Positions 36,563 through 46,612 of a stretch of DNA of 64,000 bases are shown here, one piece after another. Source of the DNA: Izhakiella australiensis (GTDB lineage Bacteria > Pseudomonadota > Gammaproteobacteria > Enterobacterales > Enterobacteriaceae); NCBI RefSeq assembly GCF_002006995.1, contig NZ_MRUL01000018.1, positions 22,123 to 86,122 on the forward strand, read 5' to 3'. Both the position numbers and the translations under genes were made by a program. Every line of letters begins with the position of its first letter. The stretch's first letter is position 1. A model generated the notes under the pieces. That model worked only from the letters and a program-made list of their open reading frames with translations. It made no database searches and had not been told where the DNA came from.

Positions 36563-37123
36563 TCAGGCAACCGGCCCTGCGCCCTGCTCATAGGTTTGCA
36601 CGCGCCATTCTTCGTGCCGTAGCCGAAACAACAGGCTGGCAGGCGCCCCCGGCACATCATCAATATGCCCGCGCAGCTGCAACCCAATTTTTTGCAACAC
36701 CCGCTGCGACGCCAGATGATTTTGCCGCACCGTGGCGGCGACTTCCGGCATATTAAGCTGATGAAAACTGTGATGAAGTATAACCCGGGCACACTCTGTC
36801 GCCAGCCCCTGTCCCCAGGCGTCGCAGGCAAAACGGTAGCCAAGATTATTGATCGTTTCGCTTGCCACTTCACGTCTGGAAATACCGCCGAATCCCAGCG
36901 TCTTATAGGGCTCATGGCGCAGTGAAATTGCCCAGATCCCGAACCCGTGCTGGCGCCAGTGTGCCAGCCAGCCGCTCAGCACCAAATTGGCGTGCTCACG
37001 ATCGGGAAATGGCCCCGCTGGATTAAACTGGTTGGTCGCCGGATCGCCATAAATAGCAAACAGCGGTTCGCTATCATCCGGGCTAACAGGGCGCAGGCAA
37101 AGTCGTTCGGTATACAGTCTCAT
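36563..37123 (-). CDS. GNAT-family N-acetyltransferase (RimJ/RimL-like)
   Basis: A 186-aa acetyltransferase. It begins in the RimJ-like manner (MRLYTERLCLRPVSPDD). The acetyl-CoA region is GYRFACDAWGQGLATECARVILHHSF, followed by the ASQRVLQKIGLQLRG block typical of the family end. It should transfer an acetyl group from acetyl-CoA to an amine, for example a protein N-terminus; the target is unknown. It lies just upstream of the SQR-like gene on the same strand, 72 nt from its chosen start. Confidence 0.88.
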   Translation of the reverse strand: MRLYTERLCLRPVSPDDSEPLFAIYGDPATNQFNPAGPFPDREHANLVLSGWLAHWRQHGFGIWAISLRHEPYKTLGFGGISRREVASETINNLGYRFACDAWGQGLATECARVILHHSFHQLNMPEVAATVRQNHLASQRVLQKIGLQLRGHIDDVPGAPASLLFRLRHEEWRVQTYEQGAGPVA

Positions 37124-37433
37124 CCCAATAGTAACCCATTCGTTAAGGGGCCTTTTTTTAAGGGTGGCAAAATTCTATCGCGATGCAATAGCTTTCTGGC
37201 AAATATAACGGCGGGCGCGCATATTTGGGGTCAACGCAAGCACAGGAATACCCAGCGGATTTTCATTATGTGAAGCGCGTCAAACGCTTTGCCCCCTCTC
37301 AGATTTTACTTTATTGGTAACACTCGCCCCGACCTAAGACCAATTCAGTTTGGTTATATCTGGCACATAAGGTGATTGATCGGACCGGGGAAAACGTTCA
37401 ACGTAGCCATAACGATGTTCACCGGAGCCAGAA
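37124..37433. other. intergenic region without detectable gene
   Basis: About 310 bp between two divergent single genes. I see no RNA gene, repeat or clear operator in it. It must contain the promoters of the GNAT gene and of the FemAB-like gene. Confidence 0.6.
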
Positions 37434-38558
37434 ATGTCGCTAATACGTCTTAATGCGATAACTGATATTGCCGCCGCCGACTGGGATGCCTTGCTCACCG
37501 ATAATCAGCCCTTTGTACGCCATGCCTTCCTCAGCGCGCTGGAAGAGAGCGGCTGCATCCGGCGCGAAACCGGTTGGCAGCCACAGCATCTACTGTGGCA
37601 GGAACAGGGTATGGTGATGGCCGCCATGCCCGGCTATCGTAAGCACCATTCGTACGGCGAATATGTTTTCGATCACGCCTGGGCGGACGCCTGCCAGCGC
37701 GCAGGGGTGGAATATTATCCGAAATGGCTTTGCGCCGTTCCTTTTAGCCCGGTTACCGGCGCCCGCATAGCGGGAGAGCCGCAGGCAGCAGGCCGCCTCC
37801 TTGCGCAGCTGCCCGCCTGGCTGGCGGAGGCCGGACTGCATAGCGGGCATATTAATTTTACCGATACGCAGACCGACCCGCTGCTGGCACAGCTGCCGGG
37901 ATGGCTGGCGCGCGCTGGCTGCCAGTATCACTGGCATAACCGCCAGTACCGCGATTTCAGTGACTTTCTTGATACCCTGATGTCACGCAAACGCAAAAAT
38001 ATGCGCAAAGAGCGTCAGGCTGTGCGCGATAAGGGATTTAATTTCTGCTGGTACCAGGGAGATGAACTCACGCAAAGTCAGTGGGATTTTATCTATGTCT
38101 GCTATGCCAATACCTATGCGGTACGTGGACAGCGCCCCTATCTTAATCGCCTGTTTTTCAGCCTGCTGGCTGAGCGCATGCCTGCCGCTATCCGGGTCGT
38201 TATCGCCCGGCGGGATGATAAACCGGTCGCAATGGCATTCAGTCTGGTCGATGATCACACCTTCTACGGTCGCTACTGGGGCTGCCTGGCGGAGTTTGAC
38301 CACTTGCACTTTGAAACCTGCTTCTATCAGGGGATGGATTATATGATGGCTAACGGACTGAGCCGCTTTGACGCTGGCGCTCAGGGAGAACATAAGTTGG
38401 TACGCGGCTTTGAGCCGGTGCTGACCCGTTCATGGCACCTGCTGCGTCATCCCGGCCTGCATGAGGCGGTTGCGGATTATCTGCAACAGGAGGGACCGGC
38501 GGTGGAAGCATGGGCGCAGGAGGCGCGCCAGGCGTTGCCTTATCATCGTCAGGCGTAA
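37434..38558 (+). CDS. FemAB-like acyltransferase-fold protein of the COG3146 (DUF482) family
   Basis: A 374-aa conserved protein of the GNAT/FemAB-like fold. Family blocks are present: HAFLSALEESGC, TGWQPQHLLW, MAAMPGYRKHHSYGEYVFDHAWADACQRAG, YYPKWLCAVPFSPVTGARI, the basic stretch LMSRKRKNMRKERQAV and the C-terminal LSRFDAGAQGEHKLVRGFEP. The family is sometimes called 'peptidoglycan biosynthesis' by analogy with FemAB, but no reaction has been established that I know of. CCGGAG precedes the ATG. It is a single gene, convergent with the ABC transporter. Confidence 0.85.
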   Translation: MSLIRLNAITDIAAADWDALLTDNQPFVRHAFLSALEESGCIRRETGWQPQHLLWQEQGMVMAAMPGYRKHHSYGEYVFDHAWADACQRAGVEYYPKWLCAVPFSPVTGARIAGEPQAAGRLLAQLPAWLAEAGLHSGHINFTDTQTDPLLAQLPGWLARAGCQYHWHNRQYRDFSDFLDTLMSRKRKNMRKERQAVRDKGFNFCWYQGDELTQSQWDFIYVCYANTYAVRGQRPYLNRLFFSLLAERMPAAIRVVIARRDDKPVAMAFSLVDDHTFYGRYWGCLAEFDHLHFETCFYQGMDYMMANGLSRFDAGAQGEHKLVRGFEPVLTRSWHLLRHPGLHEAVADYLQQEGPAVEAWAQEARQALPYHRQA

Positions 38559-38564
38559 TCGCGC

Positions 38565-38583
38565 CGCCGGCTAAAAGCCGGCG
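38565..38583. terminator. short hairpin between convergent genes
   Basis: GCCGGCTAAAAGCCGGC forms a compact stem exactly between the stop codons of the FemAB-like gene and the ABC transporter gene. There is no T-run, so its terminator strength is uncertain. Confidence 0.45.
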
Positions 38584-38584
38584 C

Positions 38585-40417
38585 TCAAAGCTCGCCGACA
38601 AAACCACCGGTCTGATGGCGCCACAGGCGGGCATACAGGCCGTTTTGCTCCAGCAACTGCTGGTGGTTGCCGATTTCAACAATTTTGCCTTTTTGCAGCA
38701 CCACCAGCCGGTCCATTTTAGCGATGGTGGACAAGCGGTGGGCAATGGCGATAACCGTTTTCCCCTGCATCAGATCCTCCAGGCTCTCCTGAATCGCCGC
38801 TTCAACCTCCGAATCCAGCGCCGAGGTAGCCTCATCCATCACCAGAATCGGCGCATCCTTTAGCAGCACCCTGGCGATGGCGATACGCTGGCGCTGCCCG
38901 CCGGATAGCTTCACGCCGCGCTCGCCGACGTGCGCATCAAGACCGGTGCGCCCCTGATCGTCGTACAGCTGGGGGATAAACTCATCGGCACGTGCGCGAT
39001 GGATCGCCTGACGCAGCTCATCGGCAGACGCGCCGGGACGTCCGTACAGCAGATTATCGCGAATCGAACGATGCAGCAGCGAGGTATCCTGGGTGATCAT
39101 GCCAATCTGCGCCCGCAGACTTTCCTGACTCACCTGGGCAATGTCCTGACCATCGATCACAATGCGGCCGCCGTTCAGATCGTAAAGACGCATCAGCAGA
39201 TTGACCAGCGTCGACTTGCCGGCCCCCGACGGACCGATTAAACCGATCTTCTCACCCGGCTGAATCGTCAGCTTAAGCCCCTCAATGACCGGTCGGTCGC
39301 CGCCATAATTAAACTGCACGCCGTCAAAGTCTATTTCACCGCGTTCAACCCGCAGCGCCTGGGCATCCGGCCGATCGGAAACCTTCACCGGCTGAGCGAT
39401 GGTTTGCAGGCCGTCCTGCACCATGCCGATATTTTCAAAAATGCCGTTTACCACCCACATAATCCAGCCGGACATGTTAACGATGCGAATCACCAGACCG
39501 GTGGCCAGAGCAATGGCGCCGACGCTTATCAGCGACTGGGTCCAGAGCCAGAGCGCCAGCCCGGTAGTACCGACAATCAGAAAGCCGTTAAGCGTGGTAA
39601 TGGCCACGTCCATGCCGGTCACCATGCGCCCGGCCAGCCGGTTTTTCTCGGTTTGCTCGCCAATCGCCTGACGGGCGTATTGCTTCTCCAGCGCGCTGTG
39701 AGCAAAAAGCTTTAAGGTGGTGATATTGGTGTAACCATCAACGATGGTGCCCATCAGCTTCGAGCGCGCCTCGGATGAGGCGACAGAGCGGGCCTTCACC
39801 CGTGGGACGAAATACCACATGCAGAGCACGTAACCGATAATCCACAGAATGAGTGGGATCATCAGCCGCCAGTCTGCTTCCGCGAACAGCACCAGTGAGG
39901 TGATGGCATAGATCAGCACGTGCCAGATGGCATCTACCGCCTGCACGGCGGAATCACGTAATGCATTGCCGGTTTGCATGATCCGCTGGGCAATACGTCC
40001 GGCAAAGTCGCTCTGGAAGAAATTAAGGCTCTGGCGCAGAACGTAATTATGGTTCTGCCAGCGAATCATGCTGGTCATGCCGGGGTTAATGGTCTGGTGC
40101 ACCAGCAAGTCGTGCAGGCCGATAAAAATCGGCCGCAGCAACAGCGCCACCACCACCATCCAGATCAGCTCTCCGGCGTGCCGGCTAAAAAGTTCATGCG
40201 GCGGCGTCGAGTTGGTCAGATCGATGATGCGACTCAGGTAGCTAAACAGCGCCACCTCGATCAGAGAGGCAATAAGCCCGACCAGCAGCAGTATTGCAAA
40301 GCTGGGCCAGACCTGGCGCAAATAGTAATAATAAAATGCCCAGACCCGGTTGGGCGGCGTATCGCCGGGCGCATCCTTGAAAACATCAATCAGGCGTTCA
40401 AATCGTTGAGACAGCAT
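38585..40417 (-). CDS. ABC exporter half-transporter (membrane plus ATPase domains)
   Basis: A 610-aa type I exporter with an N-terminal membrane domain (six helices, about 35-330) fused to an ATPase domain (about 360-610). Walker A is GPSGAGKST, the signature is LSGGQRQRIAIAR, Walker B is ILVMDEATSALD and the H-loop is IAIAHRLSTIAK. It would work as a homodimer, since no partner gene is adjacent. Such proteins export lipids, drugs or peptides; the substrate is unknown. It has no linked resistance or biosynthesis genes. Confidence 0.9.
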   Translation of the reverse strand: MLSQRFERLIDVFKDAPGDTPPNRVWAFYYYYLRQVWPSFAILLLVGLIASLIEVALFSYLSRIIDLTNSTPPHELFSRHAGELIWMVVVALLLRPIFIGLHDLLVHQTINPGMTSMIRWQNHNYVLRQSLNFFQSDFAGRIAQRIMQTGNALRDSAVQAVDAIWHVLIYAITSLVLFAEADWRLMIPLILWIIGYVLCMWYFVPRVKARSVASSEARSKLMGTIVDGYTNITTLKLFAHSALEKQYARQAIGEQTEKNRLAGRMVTGMDVAITTLNGFLIVGTTGLALWLWTQSLISVGAIALATGLVIRIVNMSGWIMWVVNGIFENIGMVQDGLQTIAQPVKVSDRPDAQALRVERGEIDFDGVQFNYGGDRPVIEGLKLTIQPGEKIGLIGPSGAGKSTLVNLLMRLYDLNGGRIVIDGQDIAQVSQESLRAQIGMITQDTSLLHRSIRDNLLYGRPGASADELRQAIHRARADEFIPQLYDDQGRTGLDAHVGERGVKLSGGQRQRIAIARVLLKDAPILVMDEATSALDSEVEAAIQESLEDLMQGKTVIAIAHRLSTIAKMDRLVVLQKGKIVEIGNHQQLLEQNGLYARLWRHQTGGFVGEL

Positions 40418-40635
40418 TATTAATTTCTCATTTTTCCCACGAATCCTGCAAAGCTTAGTGCAAAATGCCGGTATCGGGGCAGCATCGCCAAACTCTGGTT
40501 TTTTGTTGCAGATTGATTGAGCTTGATCGGGAAAAGACCCTTGCCAATGTGCGACTACCGCACGTAAACCTTACGCAGTCAGGCGCTCTGCACGCACAAT
40601 ACTTATACGGTTTCTTACAGCGTAAGAGGAAAGAT

Positions 40636-41229
40636 ATGGCAGACGGTTTAGCGATTCTTTTGCACGGTTTTGGCAGTAATGGCGACGACCTGGCCGGACT
40701 GGCAGCACGCTGGGCGCCTGACCTGCCAGGGGTGAAATTTGCCAGCCCAAACGCGCCCGAACGTTTTCCCCACGGCGCGGGCTATCAGTGGTTCGCGCTG
40801 GACGGCGTCACAGCGGAAAACCGGCCACAGCGCGTGGCTGACGCCCGCGCCAGCTTCGATCGAATCCTTGAGCGCATTCTGCAGCAGATGACAGATAAGT
40901 TGGATAAGGTAGTGCTGGTCGGTTTTTCTCAGGGCGCGATCATGGCGCTCGACGCCGTCGCCTCCGGGCGCTGGCCGGTCGCAGGGGTGGTGGCTTTTTC
41001 CGGCCGCCTGGCATCGACGCCGCCGCTGAAGCCGGCAATCGCGCCGCTGCTGCTGGTCCACGGCATGATCGACCCGGTTATTCCCTATGCTGAAAGCGAA
41101 CGGGCGGCCGGGCAGCTGCGCGATCTCGGCTACCCGGTGACGACCCAGTTTGAGCCATCGACCGGCCACACCATTTCAGCGGCCGGCGCCCGGGCCGCTG
41201 CGGGATTTATTGCCGAGCGACTGACCTGA
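40636..41229 (+). CDS. small carboxylesterase/phospholipase-type alpha/beta hydrolase (YpfH-like)
   Basis: A 197-aa hydrolase of the Abhydrolase_2 group. It has ILLHGFGSNGDDL at the N-terminus, the nucleophile elbow VGFSQGAIMALD, the acid in HGMIDPVIPY and the histidine in STGHTISAAG, so the catalytic triad is complete. It resembles E. coli YpfH and the bacterial carboxylesterases, and probably cleaves short acyl esters. The ATG at 40636 follows AGAGGAAAG; the open frame starts far upstream at 40465 without a ribosome-binding site. It is convergent with kdpD, only 15 nt away. Confidence 0.88.
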   Translation: MADGLAILLHGFGSNGDDLAGLAARWAPDLPGVKFASPNAPERFPHGAGYQWFALDGVTAENRPQRVADARASFDRILERILQQMTDKLDKVVLVGFSQGAIMALDAVASGRWPVAGVVAFSGRLASTPPLKPAIAPLLLVHGMIDPVIPYAESERAAGQLRDLGYPVTTQFEPSTGHTISAAGARAAAGFIAERLT

Positions 41230-41244
41230 GGAGCCACGGCGCCG

Positions 41245-43914
41245 CTACGGCAAAGCGGGCGGCGCCCCCAGCGGCAGCGTGAAGGTAAAGCAGGCGCCGC
41301 CCTCCGGCCGATTGCTGGCGCTGATTTTACCGCCGTGAATATCAACAATCGCCTGGCAGATCGCCAGGCCCAGCCCGACGCCCGGCACGGCGGATTCTTT
41401 GCTACCGCGGGCAAACTTCTCGAAGATGCTTCCCTCCTGCCCGGGTGCAATGCCGCGCCCGGAATCCCAGACGCTGATAGCCAGCATATTATTTTCTGAA
41501 CAGCGGGCCGTAATGCCAAGCTGGGCCGCATCGCCGGCATATTTCAGCGCATTTTCCAGCAGATTGGCAAATACCCGTTCCATCAGAGGACCATCTACCT
41601 GCAGCAGCAGCATCTCCGCCGGCAAATCAAGCTGCACCTGGCGCGTACCTAACAGCGGCGCCAGGTTTTGCAACGCGCCGCCAATCAGCTCATCCAGCGC
41701 CATCCACTCGCTATGCAGACGAAATCCGCCGGACTGTAAGCGGGCCATATCCAGCAGATTATTCACCAGCCGGATAGTGTTCAGCGTCTGCTGCCGGATT
41801 TGATTTGCCTGAGCGGCATGTTTTGAATCGGCATTCGCCAGGTCCAGCGTCAGAATCTCCGCCTGGCTGAACAACACCGTCAGCGGCGTACGTAAATCAT
41901 GGGAAAGGGCTGACAGCAGCGCGTTGCGCAGCTGTTCACGCTCGGCGGCCAGCCGGGCAACCTCCTCGCGCTGCGCCAGTTGGAGCCGCTCCAGCGCACT
42001 GGCAATCAGCGCAGTAAAGGTGTTAACCAGCTGCTGCTGCTCCGGGATCATCAGCTGACGCAGATTATTGGGCTCAATAATCAGCAGCCCATAGGTCCGC
42101 TGCGCTGTTTTCAGCGGCAACATCTGATAAGGCACCGCCGGCAACGTATCGGTTCCTGCCCCGGCAGGCTGGCCTTTATCAATGCTCCAGCGGGCGATCG
42201 CCTGGTCCGGCAGCACGCTAAGACGCTTTTCGCCGGGCATAAACAGCGCGCCTTGTTCATCAAGCAGCAGCAGCTCGCTACGGGCGCCAAGCGTACTGTC
42301 AACGGTGCGCTGACTGACGCTGGCGATATCCTGCTGCGACAGCGCGCGCCCCAGCGATTGCGCCAGCTCATACAGCCGACGCGCCCGCTGCTCCCGGTAG
42401 CGCGCCACGCGGGCCTGGTAACGCACGCCCGCCGTCAGGTTACCGACCAGGGTGCCGACGGCCAGCATCACGCCGAAGGTCACCAGATACTGCATATCCG
42501 ATACCGCCAGGGTGCCGGTTGGCGAAATAAAGGTGAGATCAAAAGCAACGACGTTCAGCAGTGCGGCGATCACCGATGGCCAGCGACCATAGCGCAGCGC
42601 CACAATCACCACGCCCAGCAGGTAGATCATCACCAGGTTGACCGAATCAACCCCCGGCAGCAGCCAGCGGCCGATAAAAGTGATGAATATGCATAATAAT
42701 GCCGCCGCCGCACAGCCCTGCATCTGTCGACGCCATTTCTCGCCGGAGAAGGTGCGGCCTACCGGGGGAAGCGCGGAGCCGGCAGTCAGTGCGTCATCCA
42801 GCGCCACCACCAGCAGATCGAGATCGGGGGCAGACTGGCCGAGGCGCCGCAGAAACCGCTCCCGGCGCCAGCGGTGCATTCCCGGCGTGCGGCCGATCAC
42901 GATCTTGCCGAGGTTATGCTCTCTGGCATAGCGCAGTATCGCCCCCGTTTCGCTGGGATCGGACAGCGTGGCGGTTTCGGCGCCCAGCTCTCTTGCCAGC
43001 TGCAGCGTGCGCAACACGGCGCGGCGACGCGCTTCCGGGACGCCGTGCAGGCGGGGCGTTTCGACATAGACCGCATGCCAGTCGCTGCCAAGCTTCGCCG
43101 CCAGACGTGCGGCAATGCGCACCAGCTTTTCACTGCCGGTATTGTCCCCGATGCATAAGAGAATAGCGTCGCGGGTATGCCAGACCTTCTCGCGGCCATG
43201 GCTGTCGCGCCAGAGCCGCATCTGGTCATCGACCCGATCGGCGGTCCGCAGCAGCGCCAGCTCGCGCAGCGCAAAGAGATTGCCTTTGCGAAAGAAGTTT
43301 TCGATCGCGCGCTCAGCGCGGTCACCGACGTAAACCTTGCCTTCTTTTAGCCGCAGCAGCAGGTCATCCGGTGGCAGATCGACCAACACGACTTCATTAG
43401 CTGAATCAAAAAACGGATCGGGCACCGTTTCCCGCACCCGGATGCCGGTAATGCCGCTGACCACGTCATTCAGGCTTTCCAGATGCTGAACGTTAACCGT
43501 CGTCATCACGTCAATGCCCGCCGCCAGCAGCTCTTCAACATCCTGCCAGCGCTTTGGATGGCGCGATCCCGGCGCGTTGCTATGGGCCAGTTCGTCAATC
43601 AGAATCACCGCCGGATGACGCGCCAGCGCAGCATCAAGATCGAACTCCGCGTGGTTGTGCCGCGCCGAATGGCGGCGAGCCAGCAGCGCCAGTCCATCCA
43701 GCAGCGCCGCCGTTTCTTTGCGCCCGTGGGTTTCCACTACGCCAATCAGTACGTCCAATCCCTGGGCGCGCAATCGATGTGCTTCCTGCAGCATCGACCA
43801 GGTTTTCCCGACGCCGGCGCTGGCGCCAAAAAAGATTTTTAACCGCCCACGCGGCTCCCCCTCTACGTGCTTTAGCAACGCATCCGGGTCGGGGCGGATA
43901 ATATCGTCATTCAT
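41245..43914 (-). CDS. kdpD: potassium-responsive sensor histidine kinase KdpD
   Basis: Inner-membrane sensor kinase (889 aa; E. coli 894) that controls kdpFABC in response to low potassium and ionic stress. The N-terminal KdpD domain with Walker motif FGASAGVGKTWSM, a universal-stress-protein-like domain at about 245-370, four membrane helices near 400-500, a GAF-type region, the phosphorylated histidine in SALSHDLRTPLTV, and the ATPase motifs NLLENALKYA, DSGRGI and GVGLGLAI are all visible. The protein is complete. Its response regulator gene kdpE, which normally overlaps the kdpD end, is absent: 15 nt further on the convergent esterase gene ends. Confidence 0.96.
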   Translation of the reverse strand: MNDDIIRPDPDALLKHVEGEPRGRLKIFFGASAGVGKTWSMLQEAHRLRAQGLDVLIGVVETHGRKETAALLDGLALLARRHSARHNHAEFDLDAALARHPAVILIDELAHSNAPGSRHPKRWQDVEELLAAGIDVMTTVNVQHLESLNDVVSGITGIRVRETVPDPFFDSANEVVLVDLPPDDLLLRLKEGKVYVGDRAERAIENFFRKGNLFALRELALLRTADRVDDQMRLWRDSHGREKVWHTRDAILLCIGDNTGSEKLVRIAARLAAKLGSDWHAVYVETPRLHGVPEARRRAVLRTLQLARELGAETATLSDPSETGAILRYAREHNLGKIVIGRTPGMHRWRRERFLRRLGQSAPDLDLLVVALDDALTAGSALPPVGRTFSGEKWRRQMQGCAAAALLCIFITFIGRWLLPGVDSVNLVMIYLLGVVIVALRYGRWPSVIAALLNVVAFDLTFISPTGTLAVSDMQYLVTFGVMLAVGTLVGNLTAGVRYQARVARYREQRARRLYELAQSLGRALSQQDIASVSQRTVDSTLGARSELLLLDEQGALFMPGEKRLSVLPDQAIARWSIDKGQPAGAGTDTLPAVPYQMLPLKTAQRTYGLLIIEPNNLRQLMIPEQQQLVNTFTALIASALERLQLAQREEVARLAAEREQLRNALLSALSHDLRTPLTVLFSQAEILTLDLANADSKHAAQANQIRQQTLNTIRLVNNLLDMARLQSGGFRLHSEWMALDELIGGALQNLAPLLGTRQVQLDLPAEMLLLQVDGPLMERVFANLLENALKYAGDAAQLGITARCSENNMLAISVWDSGRGIAPGQEGSIFEKFARGSKESAVPGVGLGLAICQAIVDIHGGKISASNRPEGGACFTFTLPLGAPPALP

Positions 43915-43963
43915 TGCTGTCCTGCCTGAGAAACGAGTTGCCGGCGCCGCCGGCGAAAAAAAG

Positions 43964-44536
43964 TTAGCGTGCTAATTTATCCAGCGCGCTATTGAGCAGC
44001 ACTACATTAACGCCCGCTTCGCCGATAAACCAGGGGATTGGCCTGCGGGTATTATCCACAATAAGCTTTTCCACTAGCGCTAACGGCAGTCCGCGTGCGG
44101 CGGCTACCCGCGGCGCCTGCCAGCGCGCCGCCAGCGGCGTGATCTGCGGATCCAGTCCGCTGGCGGAAGCGGTAACCAGCCCCACGGGCACCGGTCCGGT
44201 TTGCTGCGGGTTCGCCGCCTTCAGTGCCGCCACGCGCTGCTTTATCGCCATAAATAGCGCCGGATTAGTCGGCCCGAGGTTGCTTCCCCCTGACGCCTCA
44301 GGGTTGTATGGGAAATCGGCGGTGGCGGAGGGTCGCCCCTGAAAATACTGCGGCTGGGTAAAATTCTGGCCGATCAGGACCGAGCCTCGCAGCTGGTTAT
44401 TCTGCTTTATCAGCGAGCCGTTCGCCTGAAACGGAAACCACCATTGTCCCAGCGCGGTGGTCAATAAAGGGTAGCCAACGCCGGTGATTAACGTAAGCAG
44501 CATCAGCAGCGTCAGCGCGGGGCGTAATTGACTCAT
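43964..44536 (-). CDS. kdpC: potassium-transporting ATPase subunit C
   Basis: Single-span membrane subunit (190 aa, same as E. coli) that assists potassium binding or complex assembly in KdpFABC. It has an N-terminal helix ([20 protein letters not shown]), the family block [21 protein letters not shown] and the C-terminal [24 protein letters not shown] lies before the ATG, 10 nt after kdpB. Confidence 0.96.
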   Translation of the reverse strand: MSQLRPALTLLMLLTLITGVGYPLLTTALGQWWFPFQANGSLIKQNNQLRGSVLIGQNFTQPQYFQGRPSATADFPYNPEASGGSNLGPTNPALFMAIKQRVAALKAANPQQTGPVPVGLVTASASGLDPQITPLAARWQAPRVAAARGLPLALVEKLIVDNTRRPIPWFIGEAGVNVVLLNSALDKLAR

Positions 44537-44546
44537 GTTGTTCTCC

Positions 44547-46595
44547 TCAGGCCAGGCCCAATGCGGTCAGAATGATATCGATCAGCTTAATGGCGACGAA
44601 AGGTACCAGCAGACCGCCAATGCCGTAGATCCACAGATTACGCCGCAACAGCGCTGCGGCGCTGAGCGGGCGATAGCTCACGCCTTTCAGCGCCAGCGGG
44701 ATCAGGAACACAATCACCAGCGCATTAAAGATCACCGCCGAAAGGATCGCCGACTGCGGGGAATGTAAATGCATAACGTTGAGGGCGTTCAGCTGTGGGT
44801 AAGTCACTACGAAGGCCGCGGGAATAATTGCGAAATATTTAGCCACGTCGTTGGCGATGCTGAAGGTCGTCAGCGAACCTCGCGTCATCAGCATTTGTTT
44901 GCCAATATGCACCACTTCCAGCAGCTTGGTCGGGTTGGAATCAAGATCGACCATGTTGCCGGCTTCCTTTGCCGCCTGAGTGCCGGAGTTCATCGCAACA
45001 GCGACGTCTGCCTGCGCCAGCGCCGGAGCGTCGTTGGTGCCGTCGCCGGTCATCGCGACCAGCCGTCCTTCCGCCTGATACTGACGGATCAGCGCCAGCT
45101 TGGTTTCCGGCGTCGCTTCCGAGAGAAAATCATCAACACCGGCCTCCGCAGCAATTGCCGCAGCGGTCAGCCCGTTATCGCCGGTGATCATGATGGTCTT
45201 AATCCCCATTTTACGCATTTCAACAAAGCGCTCTTTGATCCCCCCCTTCACGATATCTTTTAGCGCCACCACGCCGGTCACAACCGAACCTTCAGCAACG
45301 ACCAGCGGCGTACCACCGGTGCGCGCGACCTCTTCCACCAGCTTATTGACCTGCGGCGGAAACTGGCCACCGTTAGCCTCGACGTGACGGCGAATGGCAT
45401 CTGCGGCGCCCTTGCGGATCATGCGGTTTTGCAGGTTGACGCCGCTCATCCTCGTTTGCGCTGAAAAGGGCACGAAGGTGGCGCCGCTGCGTTGCAGATC
45501 GCGCTCGCGCAGATTAAATTTTTGCTTGGCCAGAATAACGATGCTGCGTCCTTCTGGCGTTTCATCTGCCAGCGACGCCAGCTGGGCGACATCGGCAAGC
45601 TGGCGTTCGCTGACGCCCGGCGCCGGTAAAAACTGCGTTGCCTGGCGATTACCCAGGGTGATGGTGCCCGTTTTATCGAGCATCAGTACGTCGACATCAC
45701 CCGCCGCCTCCACCGCCCGCCCGCTGGTAGCAATCACGTTTGCCTGTAGCATACGGCTCATTCCCGCCACGCCAATTGCCGACAGCAGCCCGCCGATGGT
45801 GGTCGGGATCAGACAAACCAGCAGCGCCACCAGCACCGTAACGCTCACCGGCTGCCCACCCCACAGGGAAAAGGGCCACAGCGTGGCCGTAGCAAGCAAA
45901 AAGACGATAGTCAGCGCAATCAGCAGAATGGTCAGGGCAATTTCATTGGGGGTTTTGCGACGTTTCGCGCCTTCTACCATGGCGATCATGCGATCGAGAA
46001 AGGTTTCTCCCGGATTGGCGCTGCACTGAATCACCAGCCAGTCAGACAGGATGCGCGTGCCGCCGGTAACCGACGCGAAATCACCGCCAGATTCGCGGAT
46101 AACCGGTGCCGACTCGCCGGTTATCGCACTTTCATCAACCGAGGCGCCACCTTCCAGCACCTCCCCGTCGCAGGGAATAATATCGCCCGCCTCCGCCAGC
46201 ACCACGTCGCCCTTGCGCAGGGTGTCGGCGGCGACGTTCAGCGTCGACGCGCCGTAATGGGGCTGCGACATTTTTTTGGCATAGCTGGTGCGCTTGACGC
46301 CTTTCAGGCTATTAGCCTGTGCTTTGCTGCGTCCTTCGGCCAGCGCTTCGGCGAAGTTGGCAAACAGCACGGTAAACCACAGCCAGATGGCGATAGCCCA
46401 GGTAAAGCCTGTTGGCCCCGCCATCAGGCTGCAACTCATCGCCAGGGCCTGTAACGTCGTCAGCACGCTGCCCAGCCAGACGACAAACATAACCGGATTA
46501 GCAAACTGTACGCGCGGATCCAGTTTGCGCAAGGCGTCCATCAAAGCGACGCGGGCCAGCGCCCAGTCAACCAACATCGGTGTTGAACTTTTCAT
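44547..46595 (-). CDS. kdpB: potassium-transporting P-type ATPase subunit B
   Basis: ATP-hydrolysing subunit (682 aa, equal to E. coli) of the high-affinity potassium pump. The phosphorylated aspartate is in [13 protein letters not shown], the actuator motif is ITGESAPV, the hinge motif [16 protein letters not shown] is intact and the membrane segments lie in the usual places. The serine of the TGES loop, a known inhibitory phosphorylation site in E. coli, is kept. It lies between kdpA (17 nt) and kdpC (10 nt). Confidence 0.97.
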   Translation of the reverse strand: MKSSTPMLVDWALARVALMDALRKLDPRVQFANPVMFVVWLGSVLTTLQALAMSCSLMAGPTGFTWAIAIWLWFTVLFANFAEALAEGRSKAQANSLKGVKRTSYAKKMSQPHYGASTLNVAADTLRKGDVVLAEAGDIIPCDGEVLEGGASVDESAITGESAPVIRESGGDFASVTGGTRILSDWLVIQCSANPGETFLDRMIAMVEGAKRRKTPNEIALTILLIALTIVFLLATATLWPFSLWGGQPVSVTVLVALLVCLIPTTIGGLLSAIGVAGMSRMLQANVIATSGRAVEAAGDVDVLMLDKTGTITLGNRQATQFLPAPGVSERQLADVAQLASLADETPEGRSIVILAKQKFNLRERDLQRSGATFVPFSAQTRMSGVNLQNRMIRKGAADAIRRHVEANGGQFPPQVNKLVEEVARTGGTPLVVAEGSVVTGVVALKDIVKGGIKERFVEMRKMGIKTIMITGDNGLTAAAIAAEAGVDDFLSEATPETKLALIRQYQAEGRLVAMTGDGTNDAPALAQADVAVAMNSGTQAAKEAGNMVDLDSNPTKLLEVVHIGKQMLMTRGSLTTFSIANDVAKYFAIIPAAFVVTYPQLNALNVMHLHSPQSAILSAVIFNALVIVFLIPLALKGVSYRPLSAAALLRRNLWIYGIGGLLVPFVAIKLIDIILTALGLA

Positions 46596-46612
46596 GGTAT
46601 TTTCCTTAGCCC

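Noticed and set aside
38510..38863. 117-aa open frame on the plus strand overlapping the end of the FemAB-like gene
   Set aside because: It is out of frame with the conserved gene and mostly antisense to the ABC transporter ATPase domain.
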